Shown here: positions 1 through 8,990 of the stretch, piece by piece
How the letters are laid out: every line of letters starts with the position of its first letter
How positions within the stretch are numbered: position 1 is the stretch's first letter
Assembly (NCBI RefSeq): GCF_028595265.1
Contig: NZ_JAQQXP010000001.1
Span: 1,364,001-1,428,000, forward strand
Reading direction: 5' to 3'
DNA from: Alteromonas gilva
Lineage (GTDB): Bacteria > Pseudomonadota > Gammaproteobacteria > Enterobacterales > Alteromonadaceae
Length of the DNA: 64,000 nucleotides
The notes under the pieces: generated by a model
Told to the model about the DNA's origin: nothing
The model's input: only the letters and a program-made list of their open reading frames with translations
The model's database searches: none
Program-made: the position numbers and the translations under genes

Positions 1-308
1 ACGCTAACGCCTAACAACGTTACAATAAGACCGCTAAAGCTGTTTCGGTAGAGTAACTCAACAACTTCCCTTGTCTTTGAGTAAAGCACCTGGGGTTCTG
101 GAGATTGGGGCATAGTGGCTTACTGCTAATAATCAATATTTGAATAGGGAGCGTAGTAGCCAGCATTGGTGTCCCGATGGGCTATAAACGCCACGCAATG
201 ATTCGACAGTGTTATGTTTTAGGCTCGATTTTGCAAGCGCTTTTATTGGGCAGCAGATATAAAAAAGCCGGGTAATGATTTACCCGGCCAGTGTGCTTCG
301 CTGCGCTG
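1..308. other. intergenic edge region, no gene seen
   Basis: No convincing reading frame is visible in the first 308 bases on either strand. The only structured element is the terminator at 261-288 that serves the minus-strand fadE gene. The left part may be the flank of a gene lying outside the window. Confidence 0.5.
261..288 (-). terminator. Rho-independent terminator of fadE
   Basis: A perfect 9-bp stem (267-275 pairs with 280-288) with a 4-base loop is followed, on the minus strand, by a run of six T (A run 261-266 on the plus strand). It lies 20 bases past the fadE stop codon, as expected for an intrinsic terminator. Confidence 0.9.
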
Positions 309-2549
309 TTATGCTGCGTCTCTGGTTGTTTCTGAACTTACTTCAGGTGAAACCAGGTCCAAATCAAAGGTAAACTCGTCCACTCTGATGGCCAGTTTAC
401 GTTTTTCATTGTAGCTGTGCAGATCGGCGGCTTGTTGCGCATCAATCACGCCACGTTCCTGCAGTTTGTTCAACGCATTTTCAAAGGATACGAAAGGTAC
501 CACCGGTTCTTTGCGCAGGGCTTTTTGTACCTTGCTCAATAGTGGAAGTACTTTGTGCTTCGCTTTAAATGCCTGCTCGTTGATGTCGTTACCATCACCA
601 GCGATGGGTTTGACCAGGTGAGTCAGTTGCGCTTTAACGCTGTCATCCTGCAGTGCAGCTAAAGAGAGCTCACGAACCAGGTCATCGCTGATGGTGCTTA
701 CGCTGCCACTGTAGGTGTTGGTCAGTAAGCGCATTAAGCCACGGGTAGCAGTGTTAGGGAAATTTCTTACGAAATTCACCAACGCTTGCTCAGCCTGCTG
801 TAACGACCATTGCATGGCGTAGTCAAAATAAGGCTTCGCCTGCTGACGATCTTCAACGCGTTGCTCATAGAAGCGGATAGCGGCCATCGCCCCGTACAGG
901 TAGCTCATCACGTCGCCCAAACGCGCCGACAACAACTCCGCTTTTTTAAGGTCGCCACCTAACACTGCCAGTGACAGATCCGCCATTGGGGCCAGCTTAG
1001 CTGATAATGCATTAAGGCGTTTCTCATAGCCTCGCACCTCAGGTAAGCTCGACTGTGCTCCTCTGGTAAAGGGCAGGTAACTCTTCGACAAGCTGCGGAA
1101 AGCGTTTTTAACACTGAAGCTAACCGTTTTGCGCAACACTTTATTAAACTGTGCGTCAGCTTTGCTGTCATTGCTATGGATTAAGTCGACCATTTCTTTT
1201 AAATGGGGGTGACAGCGCATCGCGCCCTGACCAAAAATCATCAGGTTGCGGGTAAGAATATTTGCCCCTTCAACAGTGATGGCAATTGGCAGTGCACTAT
1301 AGCCTGCAGCCAGCGTGTTCTGTGGGCCACGTTGAATGGCTTTACCTGCCTGAACGTCCATTGCCGCATTCATTACGTCACGACCAATTTCGGTCATGTG
1401 ATATTTGGCAATAGCGGTTACCACCGAGGGTTTTAGACCTTCGCCAAGCCCTTCAGTGGTAAGAACGCGCATTGATTCACATAAAAAGGTTTTACCCGCA
1501 ATCTCAGCCAGCTTTTCCTGGATACCTTCAAAGCGGCCAATAGGCAGACCAAATTGCTCACGAACAAAGGCGTATTCGGCTGTTGATTTTAACGCGCTTT
1601 GTGCGGTAGCTGTGCCCATTGCCGGCAATGAAATACCGCGGCCTGCGCCCAGACAGCTCACCAGCATTTGCCAGCCACGGCCGATGTTTTTCTGTCCGCC
1701 AATGATGAAGTCCATTGGAATAAACACATTCTGACCGCGCGTAGTGCCATTATAGAATTTTACGCCCATTGGGTCGTGACGGTTGCCCAGTTCTACACCC
1801 GGGTGAGATTTGGGCAGCAGTGCGCAGGTAATCCCTAATTCTAATTTGTCACCCAGCAGTTGATCCGGGTCGAATACCTTAAACGCCAGACCTAATACTG
1901 TGGCAATGGGGGCCAGCGTAATGTAACGCTTGTCCCAGCTCACAGACAAACCAATCACTTCTTCGCCGTTCCATTCGCCTTTAGTCACGATGGCGGCATC
2001 AGGAATACCGCCTGCATCTGAACCGGCTTCAGGGCTGGTTAATGCAAAGCAGGGAATATCTTTACCGACTGACAAGCGCGGCAGCCAGTAGTCTTGCTGC
2101 GCTGTGGTCCCGTAATGCATCAATAGCTCGCCCGGGCCTAATGAATTAGGCACCATGACGGTAACTGCCAGGGCACCACTTTTGGCAGCGATGGTGGCAA
2201 CGATAGTAGAGTTTGCATACGGGCTAAATTCCAGACCACCAAATTTCTTTGGAATGATCATAGAGAAGAAACGGTTTTCACCCAGGAAATCAAGAATATG
2301 TTGGGGAATATGCTTTGAATTACCCAATTCAAAGTCATCAACCATTGCCAGTAGTTTCTGCACAGGGCCATCGAGGAAAGCCTGCTCATCGGCACTCAGT
2401 TTAGCCTGAGGTACACGGCGCAGCGCCTCCATATCAGGGACACCACGATAAATAGACGACTCTAACCAAATGTCGCCTGCATCAAGTGCTTCCTGCTCGG
2501 TAATTGAAATTGGAGGTAATACTTTCTTTAAACTTGTTCTGATACTCAT
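309..2549 (-). CDS. fadE: acyl-CoA dehydrogenase FadE (short, without N-terminal membrane segment)
   Basis: FAD-dependent acyl-CoA dehydrogenase of the FadE branch, catalysing the first step of fatty-acid beta-oxidation. The protein is 746 aa. It shows the FadE signatures PNSLGPGELL, CFALTSPEAGSDAG, NKRYITLAP-like (here DKRYITLAP) and ITVEGANILTR. From memory of the E. coli protein (about 814 aa), the alignment begins near its residue 80 (FRKVMPP against LKKVLPP here). The hydrophobic N-terminal stretch of the E. coli enzyme is therefore absent, and this form is probably soluble or only peripherally bound. A strong terminator follows it and a FadR-like half site lies just upstream, so fatty-acid-responsive control is plausible. 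It is transcribed alone. Confidence 0.93.
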   Translation of the reverse strand: MSIRTSLKKVLPPISITEQEALDAGDIWLESSIYRGVPDMEALRRVPQAKLSADEQAFLDGPVQKLLAMVDDFELGNSKHIPQHILDFLGENRFFSMIIPKKFGGLEFSPYANSTIVATIAAKSGALAVTVMVPNSLGPGELLMHYGTTAQQDYWLPRLSVGKDIPCFALTSPEAGSDAGGIPDAAIVTKGEWNGEEVIGLSVSWDKRYITLAPIATVLGLAFKVFDPDQLLGDKLELGITCALLPKSHPGVELGNRHDPMGVKFYNGTTRGQNVFIPMDFIIGGQKNIGRGWQMLVSCLGAGRGISLPAMGTATAQSALKSTAEYAFVREQFGLPIGRFEGIQEKLAEIAGKTFLCESMRVLTTEGLGEGLKPSVVTAIAKYHMTEIGRDVMNAAMDVQAGKAIQRGPQNTLAAGYSALPIAITVEGANILTRNLMIFGQGAMRCHPHLKEMVDLIHSNDSKADAQFNKVLRKTVSFSVKNAFRSLSKSYLPFTRGAQSSLPEVRGYEKRLNALSAKLAPMADLSLAVLGGDLKKAELLSARLGDVMSYLYGAMAAIRFYEQRVEDRQQAKPYFDYAMQWSLQQAEQALVNFVRNFPNTATRGLMRLLTNTYSGSVSTISDDLVRELSLAALQDDSVKAQLTHLVKPIAGDGNDINEQAFKAKHKVLPLLSKVQKALRKEPVVPFVSFENALNKLQERGVIDAQQAADLHSYNEKRKLAIRVDEFTFDLDLVSPEVSSETTRDAA

Positions 2550-2970
2550 AACTCATCCGCTCATCTGACCAGTTGGATAGGCTAATAATACAGAATCTGC
2601 ATACATTTGCAAATTAATTGTTAAGCCCTTGAAATTAATATAAAAAATATAATTTTAACTGTGATTTGTAGAAAAATGTTTACATAAACTGGTTGGTTTT
2701 CGACATCTTACGACGCGAGTTTTAGAGGTGGTTGAAGCGTATTCTTGGGTATTTCATCGATTTTTTTTCGGTTCCGCGAACAAAAACACCGCCTGACCTG
2801 CAATACTTAGCTATTCAGCCGGTGACTGTATGTGAACCCGTATATTGAGCTTGGAATTTCCTCGTTACAATGTGAGTATGCAGATTGCAAAACACGCTCG
2901 TCAGCCACGGCAAGGACTTACGTAACTGTGGATTTTTATCTCAGCCCTTTTTTATTAGGTAGCAAAGCCA
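2550..2970. other. intergenic region between divergent fadE and outer-membrane barrel gene
   Basis: This 421-base AT-rich stretch must hold the promoters of both divergent genes. I see a FadR-like site at 2558-2574 and a second AACTGGT half-site near 2687, but no clear sigma-70 hexamer pair. A reading frame starting at 2832 overlaps the next gene in another frame and has no family-like sequence, so I treat it as spurious. Confidence 0.5.
2558..2574 (-). promoter_or_regulatory. candidate FadR operator upstream of fadE
   Basis: On the minus strand this reads AACTGGTCAGATGAGCG. The left half matches the classical FadR consensus AACTGGTCNGACCNGTT closely; the right half matches poorly. It sits about 9 bases before the fadE start, in the leader. 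The site is inferred from a consensus recalled from enterobacteria, and the genus may use PsrA instead. Confidence 0.3.
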
Positions 2971-3540
2971 ATGAATGTGAAAGTAACCTGTATGACTGTT
3001 TTGTCAGGTCTGATGACGACCAACGTGACCGCCATGGAGCGACTGTATGCAGTAGTCGGTGCCGGGTACAGTGATATTGAAGTAAATAGTGCGGCAGAAA
3101 CCGATGCCGGCTATCGGGTCGTGTTGGGTCATCAGTTTCATCGCCAGTGGCACGTTGAGGCCGGTTTTTATCGGTTAGCTGATATCAACGATGTAAATCA
3201 GGGCAGCGAGAGGAATTTTAGCGCGGATGCAATTTATTTAGGGGTGAACGGCAAAGCGTCTAACGAGGTAGGTGAGTTGTATTATCGGCTGGGCGTTGCC
3301 AATGTGTCCTTACAATATTCGTCGGCCGACAGCACCGGTAATTGTAGTGCAGAAAGTAACGCCACCAGTCAGAATAACTGCCGGTATGACAGCGATACGA
3401 TTGCCGGAATTGTCGGACTGGGTTTTGATTATTCGGTTGCAGCTAATACCTTTGTGCGTTTTGAAGCCGAGTATTTGCGTGGTAAAGATGGTTTTGATGC
3501 CAGTATTTTCTCAGTGGGCGTCCGTTACGATTTTAATTAA
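2971..3540 (+). CDS. small outer-membrane beta-barrel protein
   Basis: A 189-aa protein with a signal-like N terminus (residues 1-21, ending TNVTA) and alternating amphipathic strands separated by turns. It ends in YDFN, close to the aromatic-terminal signal of outer-membrane barrels. It resembles the OmpA-like/OMP_b-brl barrel superfamily of about 8 strands. A loop near residues 120-137 carries two cysteines that could form a disulfide. The ATG at 2971 has a GGTAG ribosome site about 9 bases upstream. No partner gene hints at a specific job; similar proteins act as adhesins, protease-resistant barrels or small porin-like proteins. The exact function is unknown. Confidence 0.75.
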   Translation: MNVKVTCMTVLSGLMTTNVTAMERLYAVVGAGYSDIEVNSAAETDAGYRVVLGHQFHRQWHVEAGFYRLADINDVNQGSERNFSADAIYLGVNGKASNEVGELYYRLGVANVSLQYSSADSTGNCSAESNATSQNNCRYDSDTIAGIVGLGFDYSVAANTFVRFEAEYLRGKDGFDASIFSVGVRYDFN

Positions 3541-3623
3541 TACCAGTTGTGCACCATGCAGTCCTTACCGAATAGTTAATCTAAAGCTATGAGTTAGCTG
3601 TATTAATAGTACAGGAGGTAACA

Positions 3624-3881
3624 ATGAAAAATGAACTAGATACAAAAATGGTGTTACGCGTCTATGACAAAATACGTCAGGAAGGCAAAGAAACCGATGG
3701 CAAGTACCGGCTTGAAGGTGTTGTGGCCTATACCGATTTCGATGGCTATACGCTGTACATCAACGATGCAAAAGTAGCGATGCAGTTTGGTTTTCATAAT
3801 CAGTATCATTTTGACTACCAAAAATCAGATGATTTTGATGAATTCGAGAAAAAGCTCAAATACATAGATAAAACTTACTGA
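3624..3881 (+). CDS. DUF3081 family small protein
   Basis: An 85-aa cytoplasmic protein with no signal or membrane segment. The sequence MKNELDTKMVLRVYDKI followed by GYTLYINDAKV and FGFHNQYHFDY matches my memory of the DUF3081 family, common in Shewanella, Vibrio and Alteromonas. A strong ribosome site, AGGAGG, lies 7 bases before the ATG. It stands alone between a barrel gene and an lpxL-type gene. Its function is unknown, and nothing in the sequence suggests catalysis. Confidence 0.75.
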   Translation: MKNELDTKMVLRVYDKIRQEGKETDGKYRLEGVVAYTDFDGYTLYINDAKVAMQFGFHNQYHFDYQKSDDFDEFEKKLKYIDKTY

Positions 3882-4283
3882 CTACACGCTGCCAGTTACC
3901 TGATGGCATTGTCATTGTTGCTGGCTGGCGCGAACCTTTGCAAACGAATGTTTTTTTACTTGCCTGGCCTCGTCGAAGCAGAGCGTCTGTCAAAACAGCA
4001 CATGTGCTTTCTTCCCATCTCGCGATGCTTGCTAACCTTTTTGGGCCGTTGTCGTCTACCGTTTGGTCAGGAACTTTCATCACATCTGCATGGCTTTTTG
4101 CCTCACTTTACCAGGGAGTATGGTGACATACTTATGCAGCGCTAAAAATACGCCAAGTGCTTGTTAATTCACGCCGCGTGAGTATTCAAACGTCATCACA
4201 TAAGCTACAATGCAACGCAAAATTTAGTGGCGTTTTTTAAGCGTCGCTCTTCGTTATTCGCCAGACTCAAGAGGAATTCAGCA
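3882..4283. other. intergenic stretch without convincing gene
   Basis: About 400 bases lie between the DUF3081 gene and the chosen start of the LpxL-like acyltransferase. Short overlapping frames exist on both strands (for example 3903-4145 plus and 3856-4083 minus), but they have no ribosome sites, biased composition or family resemblance. No terminator or promoter stands out. Confidence 0.45.
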
Positions 4284-5213
4284 TTGGCTGTAGCAATTAA
4301 GCCGCCCAGCTTCTCCCTGCGCTTTTTAGGCCCCCGTTATTGGTTAGTATGGTTAGGTGTTGCCTTCTTGTATGTTGTGAGCTGGCTGCCGTTACCGGTG
4401 ATTCGATTGTTTGGTCGGCTAACCGGCTGGTTGTTAAGTAAGTTTGCCCGCTCGCGGGTAAATGTCGCGAGGCGTAATATCGCTTTATGTTACCCCAACA
4501 TGCCCGCTGCCGAACAAGACAAGCTTGTTCGTCAAAACCTGTATCGTGCCGGGATGGCAGTGTATGAAACCGCAATGGGCTGGTGGTGGCCGGACTGGCG
4601 GGTGCGAAAGCACGGAGAAGTTGAAGGCTTTGAACATGCAGCGGCTATTTTAGCTAAGCACAAAGGGGTGTTTGGTATGGCGCTGCACAATATGAATCTG
4701 GAGTTTGCTTGCCGGGTGCTGGGCCTGAAATACCCAAGCATTGCCTTTTATCGAAAGCATAATAATCCACTGATGGATTACCTTCAGTATCATGGCCGGG
4801 CTCGCTCTAATAAATACATGATCCATAAGAGAAACGCGCGTGCACTGATGGGCGCGCTTGACGGCGCTGAGCTTTGTTTGTATTTGCCCGATCAGGACTA
4901 TGGTCGAAGCCAAAGCATTTTTGTGCCTTTTGCCGGAGTCAGTGAGGCCGCCACGACGACCGCAACGATGATGTTTATTCGCCGCACTAACAGTGAACCC
5001 TTATTGATCACATCCCAATATACGCAAGGCGGCTATAAGGTAAAATTCTATCCCGCCATGCCAGATTTAAAAAATCTTGACGATGTGAGCGGTTTGACTT
5101 TACTAAATCAAAAAATTGCCGATATCATTAATGAGCAGCCTGATAGTTACTTGTGGATGCATAAACGGTTTAAAACCAGGCCCGATCCGAACGCGCCATC
5201 ATTGTATAAGTAA
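4284..5213 (+). CDS. lpxL: LpxL/LpxM-type lipid A acyltransferase
   Basis: Membrane-bound late acyltransferase of lipid A synthesis, transferring an acyl chain from acyl-ACP to Kdo2-lipid IVA at the inner membrane. Family marks are LGPRYWLVWLG near the N terminus, a hydrophobic segment just after it, the HX4(D/E) motif as HNMNLE, YRKHNNPLMDYL, LPDQDYG and the closing WMHKRFKTRP. I place the start at TTG 4284 because GAGGA sits 8 bases upstream, giving 309 aa, close to E. coli LpxL. An in-frame GTG at 4227 would add 19 basic residues but has no visible ribosome site. LpxL against LpxM/LpxP specificity cannot be settled by eye. Confidence 0.88.
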   Translation: MAVAIKPPSFSLRFLGPRYWLVWLGVAFLYVVSWLPLPVIRLFGRLTGWLLSKFARSRVNVARRNIALCYPNMPAAEQDKLVRQNLYRAGMAVYETAMGWWWPDWRVRKHGEVEGFEHAAAILAKHKGVFGMALHNMNLEFACRVLGLKYPSIAFYRKHNNPLMDYLQYHGRARSNKYMIHKRNARALMGALDGAELCLYLPDQDYGRSQSIFVPFAGVSEAATTTATMMFIRRTNSEPLLITSQYTQGGYKVKFYPAMPDLKNLDDVSGLTLLNQKIADIINEQPDSYLWMHKRFKTRPDPNAPSLYK

Positions 5214-5341
5214 GACTTGTTCAGCGGCGTTTTCACGACAACATGAACGTTACCAGTGATCCAGGCCATAACCTTTTTAGCCAAACAATCAGGCAATATC
5301 ATTACCAGACACAACCAGGATAGTATGATTTGAGAGCTGCA

Positions 5342-5956
5342 ATGAATAAAAAGCCGACCTCCTCCGTATTTTGGGCGAAACATTTAGGGCTGGCATTGGT
5401 CGTCGTTATTATTGCGGCTGTCGTTATTCATTTGCAAATGAATCTTAGCTCTCAGCCTACACCTGTTGATGCTCCGGAAGAGCGCTCCGTGGCCAAAGGT
5501 TTATCCGACTTTTACCGTGATTTCAGAATGACCAAGGAAGAGCCCTTCAATGAAGGGGCTGATATGGTATTAGATATGGCGATATCTGAGGAAAGTCTCG
5601 AAGAGCGCCTGGAGTCGATGTCGAGTGATTTTAAGGCGGTAGATGATCGGTGGGTTGGTGAATATAAGTATCGCACCTTTACTGCCGGTAATACCCTTCG
5701 AAAAGCGATTTCTGCTTACGCTGAACAAGAGGGTATGCAGGTTATCTGGAACTTAAAACAAGACTTCGTGATTAAACATCAGTTTCAGATGGATGATACC
5801 GTTGCTGGCTCACTGGCGACAATCGCCAGCGCCATCGATAGTAACTTTGAAGGCAAGGTTGCGACCTTTGTGTGCCCTAAACAACGCTCGCTGGTAGTGA
5901 CCGAAGAGATCTCTGACTACCTGACTACACAATGTAATCAGGTGCGCAGTTATTAG
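5342..5956 (+). CDS. TcpQ-domain (PilL-like) periplasmic protein
   Basis: A single-pass inner-membrane protein (TM about residues 16-33) with a periplasmic C-terminal half. Residues about 105-200 (YKYRTFTAGNTLRKAISAYA, then IWNLKQDFVI, then a low-similarity tail with two cysteines) resemble the TcpQ/PilL domain, a secretin-partner fold found in type IV pilus and related assemblies. The gene is 204 aa from ATG 5342; a TTG at 5330 with AGGA upstream is an alternative start. No pilus or secretin genes are adjacent, so it is an orphan here. It may serve a cell-envelope or peptidoglycan-related role rather than a pilus. Confidence 0.6.
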   Translation: MNKKPTSSVFWAKHLGLALVVVIIAAVVIHLQMNLSSQPTPVDAPEERSVAKGLSDFYRDFRMTKEEPFNEGADMVLDMAISEESLEERLESMSSDFKAVDDRWVGEYKYRTFTAGNTLRKAISAYAEQEGMQVIWNLKQDFVIKHQFQMDDTVAGSLATIASAIDSNFEGKVATFVCPKQRSLVVTEEISDYLTTQCNQVRSY

Positions 5957-5972
5957 CACACCGGAGTGTGCT
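5955..5972. terminator. weak hairpin between convergent genes
   Basis: A 7-bp stem (5955-5961 with 5966-5972) with a CGGA loop begins inside the stop codon of the TcpQ-domain gene and lies between it and the end of glnE. There is no real T run, so it may be a weak or Rho-assisted terminator. Confidence 0.35.
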
Positions 5973-6017
5973 GTCAATGATTACACGGGGCTGCCATACG
6001 CCGCTGGCTCAATGTAC

Positions 6018-8903
6018 CTAATGTCCTTCCCCAAATAGCTGTAGCCATTGTTCTGTAACATGGCGGCGAACCAGTTCGACCTCTTCGTTACTGTGGGCAA
6101 ACTTCTGGCCCGCCAGGGTAAGCTGATGGTAATGTTCCCGCAGGGTTAAATAGGCGGTTTGTAACCTCCCGGCTTGATCCGCTGGCAGCAGGCCGGCATC
6201 TCTGGCTGCGGCGATGATTCTTAAATTATCAGGCCATCGGGTAAGTTCGGAATACTGACTTGCGAAGCCGAGCACCCAGTATTGCACCATAAACTCGATA
6301 TCGGTAATCCCCCCCTCACATTGCTTTAGATCGAGGCCTGTGGCGTGTTTGTCAATCAGGTGATCGCGCATTTTCAGGCGCATCTTAACCACGTCATCAG
6401 CAAGCTCGTTAGGTTTGCGCCGACGCTGTAACACACTGGTTCTGGTGGCATTAAATTCACTTTTCAGTGCATCGTCACCTAATATACTACGCGCCCTTAC
6501 TAATGCCTGGTGTTCCCAGGTCCATGCTTCGTGTTGTTGATAATGAGTGAAACCATCGATATGGCAACACAATAACCCTGAGTTACCCGAAGGCCGCAAG
6601 CGTAAATCGGTCTCAAATAATTGGCCAGACAGGGTACGGGTATTTAACAAGTGCATGATGCGCTGTGCCAGTTTGATATAAAAATGCTGCGCCGAGACTG
6701 ATTTTGCGCCACGGGTGTTACTGTCTGCCGGGGCATTATGAATAAATACCAGGTCGAGATCAGAGCCGTAACCGAGTTCGAAACCGCCTAATTTGCCATA
6801 GCCTACAATCAAAAAGCCGGTTTCGCCGGCGTTAAGGTGTTGCGGTTCACCGAACTTTTCGGTTACCTGTTGCCATGCTGAATGAAAAACTGCGTTGAGT
6901 AAGACCTCAGCAAGAGCGGTTAATTTATCACTGACTCTTGCAATGGGCAGCGAACCTGACACATCGCTGGCGGCTATGCGCAATTGCTGACAAAGTTTGA
7001 ATTGTCGCCATTGTTCCATCAGTTGCTCAATGTCATCAGGTTCTACCCTTAGCAATGCCTGACGAAGTTCGTCGTTATATTGCTCATAGACCTTTTCAAT
7101 GTCGGTTTCTTGTTGCTGCAAATAAAGCGGCGTGAGCAATTCGTCGAGCAGTAGTGGGAAATTACGTATTTGCGTTGTGATCCACTCACTGCGCGAACAC
7201 AGTTTAATGAGCTGCTTGAGAACATCCGGATTCTCGTGCAATAAGTCTAAATAAGTTGTACGTCCGGTAATCGCATTAATCACACTAAACAAGCGGGGCA
7301 GTATGCTGGTGATATCTGCCGGGCACTGTTTAAGCATAAAATAAACCAGTTCAGGCATGAGTTTAGACAGGGTATCTTCACCCTTTTGACCCATCCGTTG
7401 CCGCCGCAGGTGTTGCTTAAACTCACTCAGCTGTTCATACAGCTGGCTGACTGAGTCAGCGGGCAAATCCCTGACGAACAGATCGCTGAATTCGTCGGCT
7501 GACATGTTAAGTAACCAGGCATCCTTGCAACGGCTAAATAAGGAGTCTTGCTCCTGTTGTTCGTCACCAGGCTCTGCAACTAACTGGTTAAACTGCTCAT
7601 GGACACGTTGCATAACACGCGCTAACTCGGCGTAAAACGCATTGTAATCGGCAAAGCCCATGACTGATGCCACAACCGCCTGAGGCCATTCAGCCTCTGG
7701 CAGTAACTGAGTTTGCTCGTCATTAAATTGCTGCAGTGTATGCTCGGTTTTTCGTAAAAAGTAGTAGTCTTTGAGCAGTTGTTTAATGGCATCAGGCTCA
7801 ATTAAGCTAAGTTCTGCTAGCATGTTGAGGACATGACGCAGCTCTTTGGACTGTAATGTAACCTCGCGACCACCGTGGATCAGTTGAAAGCTCTGCGCGA
7901 AAAATTCGATTTCGCGAATGCCTCCGGCACCCAGTTTAATGTTGTCTGACAAACGGCGGCGACGCAGTTCTTTGTTGATCAGTCGCTTCATATCCCGTAT
8001 TGCATCGATGGTGGTAAAGTCCAGATAACGCCGGTAAATAAACGGTGCCAGAATAGACTCCAGTTGCTGGGTGTAGACCGACGCAGGATTTAATACCCTG
8101 GCCTTGATCATGGCGTATCGCTCCCATTGGCGGCCTTGCTCCTGATAATAGTCTTCCAGGGCGCCAAAATGGGCTACCAGGGGACCACTCTCACCAAAGG
8201 GCCGTAGCCGCATATCGACTCTGAACACCTGCCCGTGGGGCGTGATTTTATTTAATGCGGCGATGAGTTTTTGCGCTAGCTTGGTAAAAAATTGCTGGTT
8301 TTCAATAGGCTTGCGAGGATGATCGGTTTCGCCTTTGTAGGGATAACTAAAAATAAGGTCGATATCGCTGGAAAAATTGAGTTCTTTCCCGCCTAGTTTC
8401 CCCATACCTAAAATAAGCATTGGTTGCGGGCCATCAGGGCCTTGCGGGGTGCCGTATCGTTTAACGTGGGCGGCGTATAACCAGTCATAAGCGGCCAGAA
8501 TTAACGTGTCTGCTAACAGACTCATTTGTAACAATGAGTGTTCGATAGACTGTTGTTGAGTGAGATCGCGCCAGGCTAAGGCTGCCATTTGCTCTGCCCT
8601 GAACTGACGAAGCGTGACGAATAACTCATCCTCGCTACTTACCTCGTCAATGCGTTGTTTAAATGCACGGCACACGGTCGCGATGTCAATGTCTGTATGC
8701 CAATGGTTATCAATAATATTGCTCAGCAACGAGGGTTTCGTCAGTGCTGTCTCAGCAACAAAGTTACTCAACCCAATGACGTGCTGAATACTGGCATGTG
8801 AATGCGCCGGTAGTTGAGCCATTGCGGGACCGGCAAGGAGTTTTTGCCAGTTTTGCTCAGCCTGCTGCTGAATAATCCTGATAGTAGTTTTTTCCGTAGA
8901 CAT
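6018..8903 (-). CDS. glnE: glutamate-ammonia-ligase adenylyltransferase / deadenylase
   Basis: Bifunctional enzyme that adenylylates glutamine synthetase and removes the AMP, with control by PII and glutamine. Two nucleotidyltransferase cores are visible. The N-terminal deadenylase core has GMGKLGGKELNFSSDIDLIF; the C-terminal adenylylation core has GYGKLGGFELGYGSDLDLVF. Both keep the paired Asp residues, so both activities should be intact. The protein is about 961 aa from ATG 8903 (a GTG two codons upstream is possible), close to the E. coli length of 946. In enterobacteria glnE neighbours hldE; here hldE is 1.4 kb away on the other strand. Confidence 0.97.
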   Translation of the reverse strand: MSTEKTTIRIIQQQAEQNWQKLLAGPAMAQLPAHSHASIQHVIGLSNFVAETALTKPSLLSNIIDNHWHTDIDIATVCRAFKQRIDEVSSEDELFVTLRQFRAEQMAALAWRDLTQQQSIEHSLLQMSLLADTLILAAYDWLYAAHVKRYGTPQGPDGPQPMLILGMGKLGGKELNFSSDIDLIFSYPYKGETDHPRKPIENQQFFTKLAQKLIAALNKITPHGQVFRVDMRLRPFGESGPLVAHFGALEDYYQEQGRQWERYAMIKARVLNPASVYTQQLESILAPFIYRRYLDFTTIDAIRDMKRLINKELRRRRLSDNIKLGAGGIREIEFFAQSFQLIHGGREVTLQSKELRHVLNMLAELSLIEPDAIKQLLKDYYFLRKTEHTLQQFNDEQTQLLPEAEWPQAVVASVMGFADYNAFYAELARVMQRVHEQFNQLVAEPGDEQQEQDSLFSRCKDAWLLNMSADEFSDLFVRDLPADSVSQLYEQLSEFKQHLRRQRMGQKGEDTLSKLMPELVYFMLKQCPADITSILPRLFSVINAITGRTTYLDLLHENPDVLKQLIKLCSRSEWITTQIRNFPLLLDELLTPLYLQQQETDIEKVYEQYNDELRQALLRVEPDDIEQLMEQWRQFKLCQQLRIAASDVSGSLPIARVSDKLTALAEVLLNAVFHSAWQQVTEKFGEPQHLNAGETGFLIVGYGKLGGFELGYGSDLDLVFIHNAPADSNTRGAKSVSAQHFYIKLAQRIMHLLNTRTLSGQLFETDLRLRPSGNSGLLCCHIDGFTHYQQHEAWTWEHQALVRARSILGDDALKSEFNATRTSVLQRRRKPNELADDVVKMRLKMRDHLIDKHATGLDLKQCEGGITDIEFMVQYWVLGFASQYSELTRWPDNLRIIAAARDAGLLPADQAGRLQTAYLTLREHYHQLTLAGQKFAHSNEEVELVRRHVTEQWLQLFGEGH

Positions 8904-8990
8904 AATCACTTAGGATAGAGAGCTATAACAAAAGAGTCTGGCACAATCTTGTACCGGGCTCCAGTGTTAGACGCACGCAAAGAGGTATAA

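Noticed and set aside
2832..3074. 80-codon frame before the outer-membrane barrel gene
   Set aside because: It overlaps the barrel gene in another frame and its translation shows no signal peptide or conserved pattern; the barrel frame is far better.
3856..4145. Several short frames on both strands between the DUF3081 and lpxL genes
   Set aside because: They overlap each other, lack ribosome sites and have no family-like or compositionally biased sequence.
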